64,000 nt of DNA from Streptomyces sp. NBC_00273 (GCF_036178145.1 NZ_CP108067.1:6585501-6649500), one strand, 5' to 3'; counted from the first letter of the stretch, positions 1-8,389 are shown. Translations and numbers: made by a program. Notes: generated from the letters alone by a model not told the origin.

Positions 1-716
1 CCGTCACGGGCCTTGTCGTACGGACGGGAGGCCTGCTCGGGGTTCTCGTTGTTCTTGGACATCGCCATCATGTTGGCGAACGCGGCGATCGGCAGCGGGT
101 GGATCGCCGCCTCGGTGCCGCCGGCGACGACCACGTCGGCACGGCCGGTGCGGATCATCTCGACGGCGTAGCCGATGGCCTCGGCGCCGGACGCGCAGGC
201 GCTGACGGGAGTGTGCACGCCCGCCTGGGCGTTGACCTCGAGGCCGACGTTGGCCGACGGGCCGTTCGGCATGAGCATGGGGACGGTGTGCGGGGAGACC
301 CGGCGCACGCCCTTTTCCTTCAGTACGTCGTACTGGTCGAGCAGGGTGGTGACACCGCCGATGCCGGAGGCGATCACGGTGCCCAGACGCTCGGGCGCGA
401 CGAAGGCGCCTTCTTCCGTCTCTTCGCCGGCCGGGGTGGTGTAACCGGCGTCGGCCCACGCTTCGCGGGCCGCGATGATGGCGAACTGCGCCGAGCGGTC
501 CAGCTTGCGGGCCAGCGGCCGGGGCAGGACCTCGTTCGGGTCGACGGCGGCCCGAGCGGCGATGCGTACCGGGAGTTCGGCGAAGCGCTCGCCCTCCAGG
601 GGCTTGACGCCGGAACGGCCGGCAAGCAGACCTTCCCAGGTCGAAGCGCTGTCGCCACCCAGCGGAGTGGTTGCGCCGATACCGGTGACGACCACGGTGC
701 GATTGGTCGGGCTCAC
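1..716 (-). CDS. fabF: 3-oxoacyl-ACP synthase II (FabF), 3' end beyond window
   Basis: This is the N-terminal 238 residues of a beta-ketoacyl-ACP synthase II, which condenses malonyl-ACP with a growing acyl-ACP in cytoplasmic type II fatty-acid synthesis. The thiolase-fold start (VVVTGIGATTPLGG) is followed by the catalytic cysteine in VSACASGAEAIG. The two histidines of the Cys-His-His triad would lie beyond the left window edge. The GTG start at 716 is supported by a GGAGAAAG ribosome binding site. It is the last visible gene of the fabD-fabH-acpP-fabF operon and lies 79 bp after acpP. Confidence 0.97.
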   Translation of the reverse strand, partial: MSPTNRTVVVTGIGATTPLGGDSASTWEGLLAGRSGVKPLEGERFAELPVRIAARAAVDPNEVLPRPLARKLDRSAQFAIIAAREAWADAGYTTPAGEETEEGAFVAPERLGTVIASGIGGVTTLLDQYDVLKEKGVRRVSPHTVPMLMPNGPSANVGLEVNAQAGVHTPVSACASGAEAIGYAVEMIRTGRADVVVAGGTEAAIHPLPIAAFANMMAMSKNNENPEQASRPYDKARD

Positions 717-760
717 AGGAATTCTTTCTCCACGTCTCAGGGGGTGCTGAATTGTCACGG

Positions 761-778
761 CGCCACCGCCAGGTGGCG
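761..778 (-). other. Small stem-loop between acpP and fabF
   Basis: CGCCACC and GGTGGCG form a 7-bp stem with a GCCA loop. Flanking TTGT and ACAA could extend the stem across a bulge. No T-tract follows, so it is more likely an mRNA-stabilising or attenuating element inside the operon, possibly raising acpP over fabF, than a full terminator. That role is inference. Confidence 0.4.
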
Positions 779-795
779 ACAAACGCTCGTCAGGC

Positions 796-1044
796 TCAGG
801 CCTGGTGCTTCAGGATGTAGTCAGCGGCGTCGCCGACCGTCTTGAGGTTCTTGACGTCCTCGTCCGGGATCTTGACGTCGAAGCGCTCTTCGGCGGCGAC
901 GACGACCTCGACCATGGAGAGCGAGTCGACGTCCAGGTCGTCGGTGAAGGACTTCTCGATCGCGACGTCCTCGGTGGGGATGCCGGCGATCTCGTTGACG
1001 ATCTCCGCGAGACCCTCGACGATCTCTTCCTGCGTGGCGGCCAT
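796..1044 (-). CDS. acpP: Acyl carrier protein of fatty-acid synthesis
   Basis: This 82-residue acidic four-helix protein carries the growing acyl chain as a phosphopantetheine thioester. The attachment serine is in the DDLDVDSLSMVEVV motif (DSL, Ser about residue 41). Length and the MAATQEEIVEGLAEIVNEIAG start are typical of streptomycete AcpP. The ATG at 1044 follows an AGAAGGAG ribosome binding site. It lies between fabH and fabF, the usual actinobacterial order, so it serves primary fatty-acid synthesis rather than a polyketide synthase. Confidence 0.98.
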   Translation of the reverse strand: MAATQEEIVEGLAEIVNEIAGIPTEDVAIEKSFTDDLDVDSLSMVEVVVAAEERFDVKIPDEDVKNLKTVGDAADYILKHQA

Positions 1045-1101
1045 GTGGCGCTCCTTCTCTAGCTAACTGAGGTGAAACAGGGCGGGATGTGGATCCCAGC
1101 C

Positions 1102-2106
1102 CTAGGGGAGGGTAACGACCGTCGCGGCGTAGACGAGTCCCGCCCCGAAGCCGATGACGAGCGCGGTGTCGCCGCTCTTCGCCGCTCCGGTCGCCAGGAG
1201 CCGCTCCATAGCGAGCGGAATCGAGGCGGCCGAGGTGTTGCCGGTGGTCTCCACGTCACGGGCGACCGTGACGTGCTCCGGCAGCTTCAGAGTCTTCACC
1301 ATCGAATCGATGATCCGCATGTTCGCCTGGTGCGGAATGAAGACGTCCAGGTCGTCCGCGGTGATCCCGGCCGCGTCGAGCGCCTGCTGGGCCACCTTGG
1401 CCATCTCGAAGACGGCCCAGCGGAAGACCGCCTGACCCTCCTGGGTGATGGCCGGAAACTTTTCGCCGCCGTCCTTGCCGAGGTACTCGTCCCACGGCAC
1501 GGTCTGCTTGATCGTCTCGGACTTGTCGCCCTCCGAACCCCACACCGTGGGGCCGATGGCCGGCTCGTCCGAGGGACCGACGACCACGGCGCCGGCGCCG
1601 TCACCGAACAGGAAGGCCGTCGCGCGGTCCTCCAGGTCGGTCAGGTCCGAGAGCCGCTCCACGCCGATGACGAGGACGTACTCCGCGGAACCTTCCACCA
1701 CCAGACCCTTGGCCAGGGTCAGGCCGTAGCCGAATCCGGCACAGCCGGCGGAGATGTCGAAGGCGGCGGGCTTGCCCGCGCCGATCCGGTGCGCGATCTC
1801 GGTCGCGACGGCCGGGGTCTGCTTGAAGTGCGAGACCGTCGAGACGATCACGGCACCGATCTGCTCCGGGGCGACACCGGCATCGGCCAGCGCCTTCCCC
1901 GAGGCCTCCACCGACATCGCGGAGACGGTCTCCTGGGGCGAGGCCCAGTGCCGGGTCGCGATGCCCGAGCGGGAGCGGATCCACTCGTCGGACGAATCGA
2001 TGGTCTCGAGGATGACCTCGTTGGGCACCACACGGGTCGGGCGGTAGCCGCCGACACCGAGGATGCGGGCGTAAGGGGAGCCCTTGGCCGGCTTGATCTT
2101 GGACAT
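1102..2106 (-). CDS. fabH: 3-oxoacyl-ACP synthase III (FabH)
   Basis: FabH starts each fatty-acid chain by condensing an acyl-CoA primer with malonyl-ACP; in streptomycetes branched primers give branched lipids. The 334-residue length fits. The catalytic Cys sits in ISAGCAGFGYGL. The C-terminal half has HQAN (first active-site His region) and ETTGNTSAASIPLAM with the conserved Asn. GSRSGIATRHWA, near residue 45, is typical of the family's substrate-channel region. The ATG at 2106 has GAGAAGGAG about 11 nt upstream. It lies 19 nt after fabD, so the two are cotranscribed. Confidence 0.97.
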   Translation of the reverse strand: MSKIKPAKGSPYARILGVGGYRPTRVVPNEVILETIDSSDEWIRSRSGIATRHWASPQETVSAMSVEASGKALADAGVAPEQIGAVIVSTVSHFKQTPAVATEIAHRIGAGKPAAFDISAGCAGFGYGLTLAKGLVVEGSAEYVLVIGVERLSDLTDLEDRATAFLFGDGAGAVVVGPSDEPAIGPTVWGSEGDKSETIKQTVPWDEYLGKDGGEKFPAITQEGQAVFRWAVFEMAKVAQQALDAAGITADDLDVFIPHQANMRIIDSMVKTLKLPEHVTVARDVETTGNTSAASIPLAMERLLATGAAKSGDTALVIGFGAGLVYAATVVTLP

Positions 2107-2125
2107 GCTGTGTGGGCTCCTTCTC

Positions 2126-3043
2126 TCAGACCGTCAGTTCGGCGACGAGCGCCGCGGCCTTGTCGAGATCGTCCGGGGTCTTCAGAGCCACGGTCGGTAC
2201 GCCCTTGAGCGCGCGCTTGGCCAGACCCGTCAGGGTGCCACCGGGGCAGAGCTCGATGATCCCCGTGACGCCCAGCTCGGCGAACGTCTCCATGCACAGG
2301 TCCCAGCGGACCGGGTTGGCGACCTGACCGACCAGGCGGGCGACGACGTCGGCGCCCGTGGCGACGACGAGGCCGTCCTTGTTCGAGACGTACTTCAGCG
2401 CCGGGTCCGCCGGGGTGAGGGCCTCGGCGGCCTTCTCCAGCGTGGCGACCGCAGGGGCCATGTGGTGCGTGTGGAACGCGCCCGCGACCTTGAGGGCGAC
2501 GACCTTCATGGAGCCTTCGGGCTTGTCGGCCTCCAGAGCGGCGATCTGCTCCATCGTGCCGGCGGCCACGATCTGACCCGCGCCGTTGATGTTGGCGGGC
2601 GTCAGGCCCAGCTTCTCCAGGTGTGCGACGACCACGTCACGGTCACCGCCGAGGACCGCGGCCATGCCGGTCTCGGTGACGGCGGCGGCCTCGGCCATCC
2701 CCAGACCGCGGGTCCGGACGAACGACAGCGCGTCGGCCTCGGACAGCACGCCGGCGTAGGCGGCGGCGGTGATCTCACCGACGCTGTGGCCTGCGACGGC
2801 GCCGAAGGCGGCCGGGGAAGCGAGCGCGGACGCGGACAGCAGGCCCGCGGCGACGAGCAGGGGCTGGGCCACGGCCGTGTCGCGGATCGCGTCTGCGTCT
2901 GCGTCCGTGCCGTAGTGGGCAAGGTCCAGCTCGATGGCGTCCGACCACGCGGCGACGCGGTCAGCGGCACCGGGAAGTTCGAGCCAGGGAGTCAAGAAGC
3001 CGGGCGTCTGAGCGCCTTGGCCGGGAGCGACGAGTACGAGCAC
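2126..3043 (-). CDS. fabD: Malonyl CoA-ACP malonyltransferase
   Basis: FabD moves malonate from CoA to ACP, supplying extender units to FabH and FabF. Diagnostic motifs are VAPGQGAQTPGF near the N-terminus, the nucleophile elbow GHSVGE, and the later catalytic His in AGAFHTHHMAPA. There are two in-frame GTG codons, at 3049 and 3043. I chose 3043, giving (M)LVLVAPGQGAQ, because AGAGAG lies 7 nt before it but only 1 nt before 3049, and because the S. coelicolor protein begins this way from memory. First gene of the operon. Confidence 0.96.
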   Translation of the reverse strand: MLVLVAPGQGAQTPGFLTPWLELPGAADRVAAWSDAIELDLAHYGTDADADAIRDTAVAQPLLVAAGLLSASALASPAAFGAVAGHSVGEITAAAYAGVLSEADALSFVRTRGLGMAEAAAVTETGMAAVLGGDRDVVVAHLEKLGLTPANINGAGQIVAAGTMEQIAALEADKPEGSMKVVALKVAGAFHTHHMAPAVATLEKAAEALTPADPALKYVSNKDGLVVATGADVVARLVGQVANPVRWDLCMETFAELGVTGIIELCPGGTLTGLAKRALKGVPTVALKTPDDLDKAAALVAELTV

Positions 3044-3064
3044 CCTCACACTCTCTCTTGTGGA

Positions 3065-3095
3065 TGGTCCCTGCCGCCCGTGGGGACAGGGACCA
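3065..3095 (-). promoter_or_regulatory. Stem-loop in the fabD 5' leader
   Basis: TGGTCCCTG and CAGGGACCA are perfect 9-bp arms around a 13-nt loop, ending about 20 nt before the fabD start. In the transcript this would be a stable hairpin just upstream of the ribosome binding site. It could stabilise mRNA or be a second DNA operator; the sequence alone does not decide. Confidence 0.5.
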
Positions 3096-3111
3096 AGAAC
3101 GGTCGGGGTAA

Positions 3112-3128
3112 TTGTCGATGTTCGACAA
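3112..3128. promoter_or_regulatory. Candidate operator, TTGTCGA-N3-TCGACAA
   Basis: A perfect inverted repeat with 7-bp arms and a 3-bp spacer lies 4 bp after the fasR stop codon and about 70 bp before the fabD start. FasR is known to bind the fab promoter in S. coelicolor, so this is a good candidate site, but I cannot confirm that it matches the published FasR box. Confidence 0.55.
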
Positions 3129-3132
3129 AAGT

Positions 3133-4350
3133 CTAGGACTGGGCGTCGCCGTCAGCCAGACGCCCGAGAATCAGGGCGATTCGCAGAGTGAACGCCGAGC
3201 GGACATCAGAAGGAGACCATCCGGTGACGTCGGTCACACGTCGTAGCCGGTAGCGCACCGTGTTGGGGTGCACGAACAGCATCCGCGCCGCCCCTTCCAG
3301 GCTGCTCGCCTGCTCCAGGTAGACGCTCAGGGTCTCCAGCAGTGCGGACCCCGCCTCCTCCAGTGGTCTGTAGATCTCCTCCACCAGCTGATCCCTGGCG
3401 GCGGGATCGGAGGCGATGGCGCGTTCCGGCAGGAGATCGTCCGCCAGGACCGGCCGAGGGGCATCCTGCCAGGCCGTGCACGCTTTCAGCCCGGCCGCCG
3501 CGGCCTGCGCCGACTTCGTTGCGTTCAGCAGGTCGGACACCACCGGTCCGGCGACCACCGGACCCGCCGCGAACGGTCCGATCAACGACTTGGCCACCTG
3601 GATCGGGTTGTCGCTACCACCCGCGATGACGACCAGCCGGTCCCCGAGCACACCGGTGAGGACCTGGAGCTTGTGGTGACGGGCCGCGCGCCGGATCGCC
3701 TCGACCGTCAGCTCGCTGTCGCCCTCCGGCGCGGTGCCGAGCACCACGCACACGTGCTCCGGGGAGTTCCAGCCCAGCGCCGCCGCCCGGGACAGCGCAC
3801 CCTCGTCCGCCTCGCCGGACAGCACCGCGTTGACGACCAGGGACTCCAGCCGGGCGTCCCAGGCCCCGCGCGCCTCGGCGGCCTGCGCGTACACCTGGGC
3901 GGTCGCGAAGGCGATCTCCCGGGCGTACACCAGCAGCGCCTCGCGCAGGATCGACTCGTCGCCCGGGGCCGCGACCTCCTCGATCGCGGCCTCCATGACC
4001 TCGATCGTCGTGCGGACCATCTCGACGGTCTGGCGCAGGGTGATCGCCCGGGTCAGCTCGCGCGGAGCCGTCCCGAAGACATCGGTGGAGATGGCCTGCG
4101 GGGTCTCCGGGTGCCTGAACCACTCCGTGAACGCGGCGATGCCGGCCTGGGCGACCAGGCCGATCCAGGACCGGTTCTCGGGCGGCATGGCCCGGTACCA
4201 CGGCAGGGTCTCGTCCATGCGCGCGATCGCGTTGGCGGCCAGCCGACCCGCGGACTTCTCCAGTCGGCGGAGCGTCGCGGTGTGCGGATGGGCGGGCACG
4301 GGATGCGCGGCATGTGGGGCGGGCGAATGCTCACGTTCGGGTTGGGGCAC
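3133..4350 (-). CDS. fasR: PucR-type transcriptional regulator of fatty-acid synthesis
   Basis: This 405-residue protein has an N-terminal helical region, a central GGDEF-like/CdaR region and a C-terminal PucR helix-turn-helix (EGAARMLFVHPNTVRYRLRRV, about residues 350-375). FasR activates the fabDHPF operon in S. coelicolor, and this gene sits immediately upstream of fabD in the same orientation, as expected. The GTG at 4350 has no clear ribosome binding site; a leaderless transcript or a slightly later start is possible. The intervening 83 bp carries a strong inverted repeat, so fabD probably has its own FasR-controlled promoter. Confidence 0.9.
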   Translation of the reverse strand: MPQPEREHSPAPHAAHPVPAHPHTATLRRLEKSAGRLAANAIARMDETLPWYRAMPPENRSWIGLVAQAGIAAFTEWFRHPETPQAISTDVFGTAPRELTRAITLRQTVEMVRTTIEVMEAAIEEVAAPGDESILREALLVYAREIAFATAQVYAQAAEARGAWDARLESLVVNAVLSGEADEGALSRAAALGWNSPEHVCVVLGTAPEGDSELTVEAIRRAARHHKLQVLTGVLGDRLVVIAGGSDNPIQVAKSLIGPFAAGPVVAGPVVSDLLNATKSAQAAAAGLKACTAWQDAPRPVLADDLLPERAIASDPAARDQLVEEIYRPLEEAGSALLETLSVYLEQASSLEGAARMLFVHPNTVRYRLRRVTDVTGWSPSDVRSAFTLRIALILGRLADGDAQS

Positions 4351-4429
4351 GTGACAAGACTGCCTTATCGGGACGGGTGCGCGGAGTCCGGTCCCGCCCG
4401 TGGCCCGCGCCCCGGCCGGCGGCGGGGTC

Positions 4430-4435
4430 TACCGT
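4430..4435 (+). promoter_or_regulatory. Leaderless-type -10 box (TACCGT) for the pirin gene
   Basis: TACCGT fits TAnnnT and ends 7 nt before the ATG at 4443, where no Shine-Dalgarno sequence is present. This spacing places transcription start at or next to the A of ATG. Confidence 0.5.
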
Positions 4436-4442
4436 GGCGTCC

Positions 4443-5105
4443 ATGATTGATGTTCGCCCAGGCGCCGACCGGTACGAGGGCGGGGACCCGGCCACCGGGA
4501 TCACCACCCGGCACGCCTTCTCCTTCGGCACCTTCTACGACCCGGACAATCTGCGCTTCGGCCCGGTGCTCGCCTGCAACGAGGAGACCCTCGCGCCGGG
4601 CGCCGGCTTCGACGAGCACCCGCACAGCCACACCGAGATCGTGACCTGGGTGATCGAGGGCGAACTCACCCACCACGACAGCACCGGCGAGAAGAGCGTG
4701 GTGCGCCCCGGCGACGTACAGCGGCTCAGCGCCGGATCCGGGGCGCGGCACGTGGAGCGCAACGACGGCACCGGGCGACTGCGGTTCGTGCAGACGTGGC
4801 TCGCGCCCCTCACCGCGGGCGGCGAGCCCTCGTACGGGGTCGTCCGGGGGATCGCCGACGCCGCGCCCTACGAGGTCCCCGCGGCCGGCGCGGTGCTGCA
4901 CGTCCGGCGGCCCGGCGCGGGCGAGCGCGTCGCCGTACCCGCGGCGGACCGGGTGTACCTGCACGTGGTGCGCGGGGACCTGCGCCTGGACGGGGCGGAG
5001 CTGGGCCCCGGGGACTCGGTGCGGATCACCGCCGAGCGGGACCTGGAAGTCGTTGCGGGCTCCCCGGGGGAGCTGCTGATCTGGGAGTTCCCCGACCCGG
5101 CCTGA
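4443..5105 (+). CDS. Pirin family bicupin protein
   Basis: This 220-residue protein has the pirin/cupin signature: HAFSFGTFYDP at the start, and the metal-binding His cluster FDEHPHSHTEIVTWVIEGEL around residue 55, followed by a second cupin repeat (HVVRGDLRLDGAELGPGD). Pirins bind Fe or other metals and some act as quercetinases or transcription cofactors; substrate cannot be assigned here. The ATG at 4443 agrees with the family start and with a leaderless promoter. It is divergent from fasR and convergent with the serine hydrolase. Confidence 0.9.
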   Translation: MIDVRPGADRYEGGDPATGITTRHAFSFGTFYDPDNLRFGPVLACNEETLAPGAGFDEHPHSHTEIVTWVIEGELTHHDSTGEKSVVRPGDVQRLSAGSGARHVERNDGTGRLRFVQTWLAPLTAGGEPSYGVVRGIADAAPYEVPAAGAVLHVRRPGAGERVAVPAADRVYLHVVRGDLRLDGAELGPGDSVRITAERDLEVVAGSPGELLIWEFPDPA

Positions 5106-5119
5106 TCGACGAGGCAGCC

Positions 5120-5938
5120 CTAGCGGGAGCGGAGCTCGGCCAGCACCGCGTCGGTGAACGGGGTCCAGGCCTCGGCCGCCCACGGGCCGAAGGGGCGGTC
5201 GGTCAGGGCCACGCACGCGGCACGTGCGTCCGGGTCCACCCACAGGAAGGTACCGGCCTGACCGAAGTGCCCGAAGGTGCGCGGCGAGGAGGAAGCGCCC
5301 GTCCAGTGCGGGGACTTGTGGTCGCGGATCTCCAGGCCGAGGCCCCAGTCGTTGGGGGACTGGTGCCCGTAGCCCGGCAGGACGCCCTTGAGCCCGGGGT
5401 GGACGACGGAGGTGGCCTCGGCGACCGTACGGACGTCCAGCAGCCGCGGCGCCTGCAGCTCGGCGGCGAACCGCAGCAGGTCGGTGACGGTCGAGACGCC
5501 GTCCTTGGCGGGCGAGCCCTCCAGGGTGGTCCGCTCCATGCCCAGCGGCTCGAAGACCGCCTGGTGCAGGTACTCCGCGAAGGGGATGCCGGTGGCCTTG
5601 GCGATGTGGTCGCCGAGCTCCTCGAAACCGGCGTTCGAGTACAGCCGGCGCTGCCCGGGCGGGGCCGACACCCGGTGCTCGTCGAAGGCCAGGCCGCTGG
5701 TGTGCGCGAGCAGGTGACGGACCGTCGACCCCTCGGGCCCGGCCGGCTCGTCCAGCTCGATCGCCCCCTCCTCGTACGCGACGAGGGCGGCGTACGCGGC
5801 GAGCGGCTTGGTGACCGAGGCCAGGGCGAACCGGTGGTCGACGGGCCCGTGGGAGCCCGCCAGGCTCCCGTCGGCCCGTACGACGGCCGCCGCGGCGGTC
5901 GGCACCGGCCAGGTCTCGATGATCCGCAGGCTTTCCAT
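5120..5938 (-). CDS. Class C beta-lactamase-family serine hydrolase
   Basis: This 272-residue penicillin-binding-protein-like hydrolase has the SxxK motif (ASVTKPLAAY), the YxN motif (LYSNAGFEE) and HFGQAG in the position of the KTG box. These are the three catalytic motifs of the beta-lactamase class C/esterase EstB group. No signal peptide is visible, so an intracellular esterase or peptidase is more likely than antibiotic resistance. I chose the ATG at 5938 (MESLRII) because GGAGG lies 9 nt upstream; an ATG at 5965 is the alternative. It diverges from the MerR gene. Confidence 0.88.
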   Translation of the reverse strand: MESLRIIETWPVPTAAAAVVRADGSLAGSHGPVDHRFALASVTKPLAAYAALVAYEEGAIELDEPAGPEGSTVRHLLAHTSGLAFDEHRVSAPPGQRRLYSNAGFEELGDHIAKATGIPFAEYLHQAVFEPLGMERTTLEGSPAKDGVSTVTDLLRFAAELQAPRLLDVRTVAEATSVVHPGLKGVLPGYGHQSPNDWGLGLEIRDHKSPHWTGASSSPRTFGHFGQAGTFLWVDPDARAACVALTDRPFGPWAAEAWTPFTDAVLAELRSR

Positions 5939-5979
5939 GCCGTTCCCGTCCTCCACGCTGTCCATGCCGCCGAGCCTAC

Positions 5980-6010
5980 TTGCTTGGAGTGCACTCAAGG
6001 GTTTTAGCGT
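5980..6010 (+). promoter_or_regulatory. MerR-type promoter with 19-bp spacer and GAGTGCACTC dyad
   Basis: A -35 box TTGCTT (5980-5985) and a -10 box TAGCGT (6005-6010) are separated by 19 bp, the stretched spacing used by MerR-controlled promoters. The perfect palindrome GAGTGCACTC (5987-5996) sits in the spacer. The merR ATG follows 6 nt after the -10 box, so the transcript is probably leaderless. Autoregulation of merR and its downstream reductase is the simplest reading. Confidence 0.7.
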
Positions 6011-6016
6011 GGAGCC

Positions 6017-6415
6017 ATGAGCCAGAGCCTGACGCAGACGCGGTACACGATCAGCGAGGTCGAGGCCCGGACCGGTCTGACCCAGCACACCCTGCGCTGG
6101 TACGAGCGGATCGGCCTGATGCCGCACGTGGACCGCTCCCACTCGGGCCAGCGGCGCTTCACCGACAAGGACCTCGACTGGCTGGCCTTCGTGGGCAAGC
6201 TGCGCGCCACGGGGATGTCGGTGGCGGACATGGTGCGGTACGCCGAACTGGTCCGCGAGGGCGAGCACACGGTGGGGGAACGCCGGGAGCTGCTGGAACG
6301 CACGCGCCGCGAGGTGCGCTCGCGGATCACGGAACTCACGGACGCGCTCGCCGTACTGGACTACAAGATCGATATGTACGCCATGAAAACGGTATCGGGG
6401 AAGGCACAGCAATGA
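6017..6415 (+). CDS. MerR family transcriptional regulator
   Basis: The 132-residue protein has the N-terminal MerR winged helix (YTISEVEARTGLTQHTLRWY) with the RIGLMPHV wing and a C-terminal coiled-coil dimerisation helix ending ALAVLDYKIDMYAMK. It lacks the metal-binding cysteines of MerR/CueR, so it belongs to the organic-ligand or stress-sensing group often paired with oxidoreductases. Its last 4 nt (ATGA) overlap the next gene's start, so the two are translationally coupled, and its own promoter carries the family's 19-bp spacer. Confidence 0.93.
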   Translation: MSQSLTQTRYTISEVEARTGLTQHTLRWYERIGLMPHVDRSHSGQRRFTDKDLDWLAFVGKLRATGMSVADMVRYAELVREGEHTVGERRELLERTRREVRSRITELTDALAVLDYKIDMYAMKTVSGKAQQ

Positions 6416-7434
6416 CGGAGCACGGAACCACCCTCGAACAGGTCGAGCTCGGCAAGGGCGGCCCGCTGGTCGGCGTCCAGGGGCTCGGTTGCATGGGCAT
6501 GAGCGAGTTCTACGGGGACACCGACGAGGCGGCGGCCCGGGAGACCCTGGACGCGGCGCTGGCCGCCGGGGTCACCCTCTTCGACACCGCGGACGTCTAC
6601 GGGCGGGGGCGCAACGAGGAGTTCCTGGCGCCCTTCGTGGCCGCGCACCGGGACGAGATCACGCTGGCGACGAAGTTCGCCATGGAGCGCACCGACGACC
6701 CGCACTACCGGGGCGTCCGCAACGACCGCGCCTACGTCCGCGCGGCCGTGGAGGCCAGCCTGCGCCGGCTCGGCGTGGACGTCATCGACCTGTACTACAT
6801 GCACCGGCGCGACCCGGCCGTGCCGTTCGCCGAGTCGGTCGGCGCCATGGCGGAGCTGGTCCGCGAGGGCAAGGTGCGCCACCTCGGCCTCAGCGAGGTC
6901 ACCGGCGCGGAGCTGCGGGAGGCGCACGCCGTGCACCCGATCGCGGCGCTCCAGTCGGAGTGGTCGCTGTTCAGCCGGGACGTGGAGCGCAGCGCGGTGG
7001 GCGCGGCCGCGGAACTGGGCGTGGCCGTCGCGGCGTACTCCCCGCTCGGCCGGGGCTTCTTGACGGGGTCCTTCGCGGACGCGTCCGCGGAGCTGTCGCA
7101 GGGCGACTTCCGCCGCTACCAGCCGCGTTTCAACGGCGACAACGCGAAGGCCAACGCGGCGCTGCTGGTCCCGGTCCGGGAGATCGCCGCGCAGCGCGGT
7201 GCGACCCCGGCGCAGATCGCCCTGGCCTGGGTGCAGCAGCGGGCGCAGGTGCACGGGCTGACCGTGGTCCCGATCCCGGGCACCCGCAAGCCGGGACGGC
7301 TGCGCGAGAACACCGGGGCGACCCGGATCACCCTCACGCAGGCCGAACTGGACCTGCTGGAGCCGATCGCCGCGCAGGTCGCCGGGGACCGCTACCCGGA
7401 CATGAGCTCCACCTCGGCGGCGCGGGAGGTCTGA
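6412..7434 (+). CDS. Aldo/keto reductase
   Basis: A 340-residue NADPH-dependent (beta/alpha)8 reductase. The catalytic tetrad can be read as Asp in DTADVY, Tyr in VYGRG, Lys in LATKFA and His in YYMHRRDP; PIPGTRKPGRLREN near the C-terminus is the NADP-phosphate site. It resembles the AKR13-type group that reduces small carbonyls. Overlap with merR (ATGA) shows one operon, and the pair suggests an electrophile- or aldehyde-responsive detoxification unit; the inducer is unknown. Confidence 0.93.
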   Translation: MTEHGTTLEQVELGKGGPLVGVQGLGCMGMSEFYGDTDEAAARETLDAALAAGVTLFDTADVYGRGRNEEFLAPFVAAHRDEITLATKFAMERTDDPHYRGVRNDRAYVRAAVEASLRRLGVDVIDLYYMHRRDPAVPFAESVGAMAELVREGKVRHLGLSEVTGAELREAHAVHPIAALQSEWSLFSRDVERSAVGAAAELGVAVAAYSPLGRGFLTGSFADASAELSQGDFRRYQPRFNGDNAKANAALLVPVREIAAQRGATPAQIALAWVQQRAQVHGLTVVPIPGTRKPGRLRENTGATRITLTQAELDLLEPIAAQVAGDRYPDMSSTSAAREV

Positions 7435-7462
7435 GCCGCCGAGCCCCGCTCGGGGGCCCCGC

Positions 7463-8314
7463 TCAGAGCGACTCGGCGGCGAACCGGTCCCGCAGCGCCG
7501 CGTACTCCGCGTCCGTGAGCAGCCCCGCCGCGTGCAGCTCGCTCAGGTGGCGCAGCCGGTCGTCGCCGGAGCGGGCCCGCGGCACGGAGGCGACCGGGGT
7601 GCGGGCGCGCAGGGCGGCCAGGACGGCCGCGGCGAACGGCAGCGACTCGTGCACCGCCCCGTAGCCCGTGCCGAAGACGGCCGCCGCCAGGTCGTGGTCG
7701 GGGCGGGGGTCGCCGGTGGTGTCCCGCAGCAGCAGTCGCAGGTGCCCGCCGGGGCCCTCCGGGGAGCACCACTCGACGCCGGTGAGCGCGGCTAGCGGGA
7801 AGCGCTGGTCGCCCGCCTTCCACTTGGTGCTGGAGGCGCCCGTACGGGACCACTGGAAGGTGATCGCCGAGCCGTCGAAGCCCACCCGGGCGTCGTACGC
7901 CTTCAGCTGCAGCGGCGGCTGCGGCACGTCGACGAGGAAGCGCTCGGACGGCTCGTCGGCGTCCGGCCCGAGCCGGGACCGCAGCGCGTCGGCGAACGCG
8001 ACGGCGGCCGGCGCCCGGTCGCCCGGCAGCACCAGCCGGTACGGGTCGCAGGCTTCCTTGAGCTGTCCGGCGGCGGCCTCCATCAGCGGATCCGCGCCCG
8101 GCCGCGGGACGACACGCAAGATCACCGTGTCCCGCTTGCCGCCGGTCACGGTCACTGTCACGGCGGACACCGCTTCGAGGGGGATCCGGCGCGAGCCCAG
8201 GGCATGCCAGAGTCGTGGCAGCCTCGGCGTTCTGATCCCCCGTGCGAAGCGGATGAGCACCGAGTCCGATTCGAACTCCCAGACGGCATGATTTCCGGCC
8301 AGTACGTCACCCAT
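7463..8314 (-). CDS. DUF4429 domain protein with C-terminal SHOCT helix
   Basis: About 283 residues. Two copies of a PH-like DUF4429 fold can be followed (GNHAVWEFESDSVLIRF at the start; DARVGFDGSAITFQW in the second half), ending in a short oligomerisation motif LTDAEYAALRDRFAA typical of SHOCT domains. No membrane segment is seen; cytoplasmic function is unknown. I chose the ATG at 8314 (MGDVLAG) over one at 8323 because a TACGAT box ends 7 nt before 8314 and would overlap the other start. Confidence 0.85.
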   Translation of the reverse strand: MGDVLAGNHAVWEFESDSVLIRFARGIRTPRLPRLWHALGSRRIPLEAVSAVTVTVTGGKRDTVILRVVPRPGADPLMEAAAGQLKEACDPYRLVLPGDRAPAAVAFADALRSRLGPDADEPSERFLVDVPQPPLQLKAYDARVGFDGSAITFQWSRTGASSTKWKAGDQRFPLAALTGVEWCSPEGPGGHLRLLLRDTTGDPRPDHDLAAAVFGTGYGAVHESLPFAAAVLAALRARTPVASVPRARSGDDRLRHLSELHAAGLLTDAEYAALRDRFAAESL

Positions 8315-8321
8315 GTGGCAC

Positions 8322-8327
8322 ATCGTA
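8322..8327 (-). promoter_or_regulatory. Leaderless-type -10 box (TACGAT) for the DUF4429 gene
   Basis: On the minus strand TACGAT is followed by exactly 7 nt and the ATG at 8314, with no ribosome binding site. The same TTACGAT-N7-ATG arrangement occurs before the K+ channel gene. Confidence 0.5.
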
Positions 8328-8389
8328 AACGGCGGCGCCCCCGCGCGTCCCCCCGGTTGCGGGGACCGGTTTCCGCGCCTCTACGCGCG

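Noticed and set aside
5120..5938. Beta-lactamase resistance gene
   Set aside because: It has class C motifs but no signal peptide and has HFG in place of KTG; an intracellular esterase-like hydrolase is more likely.
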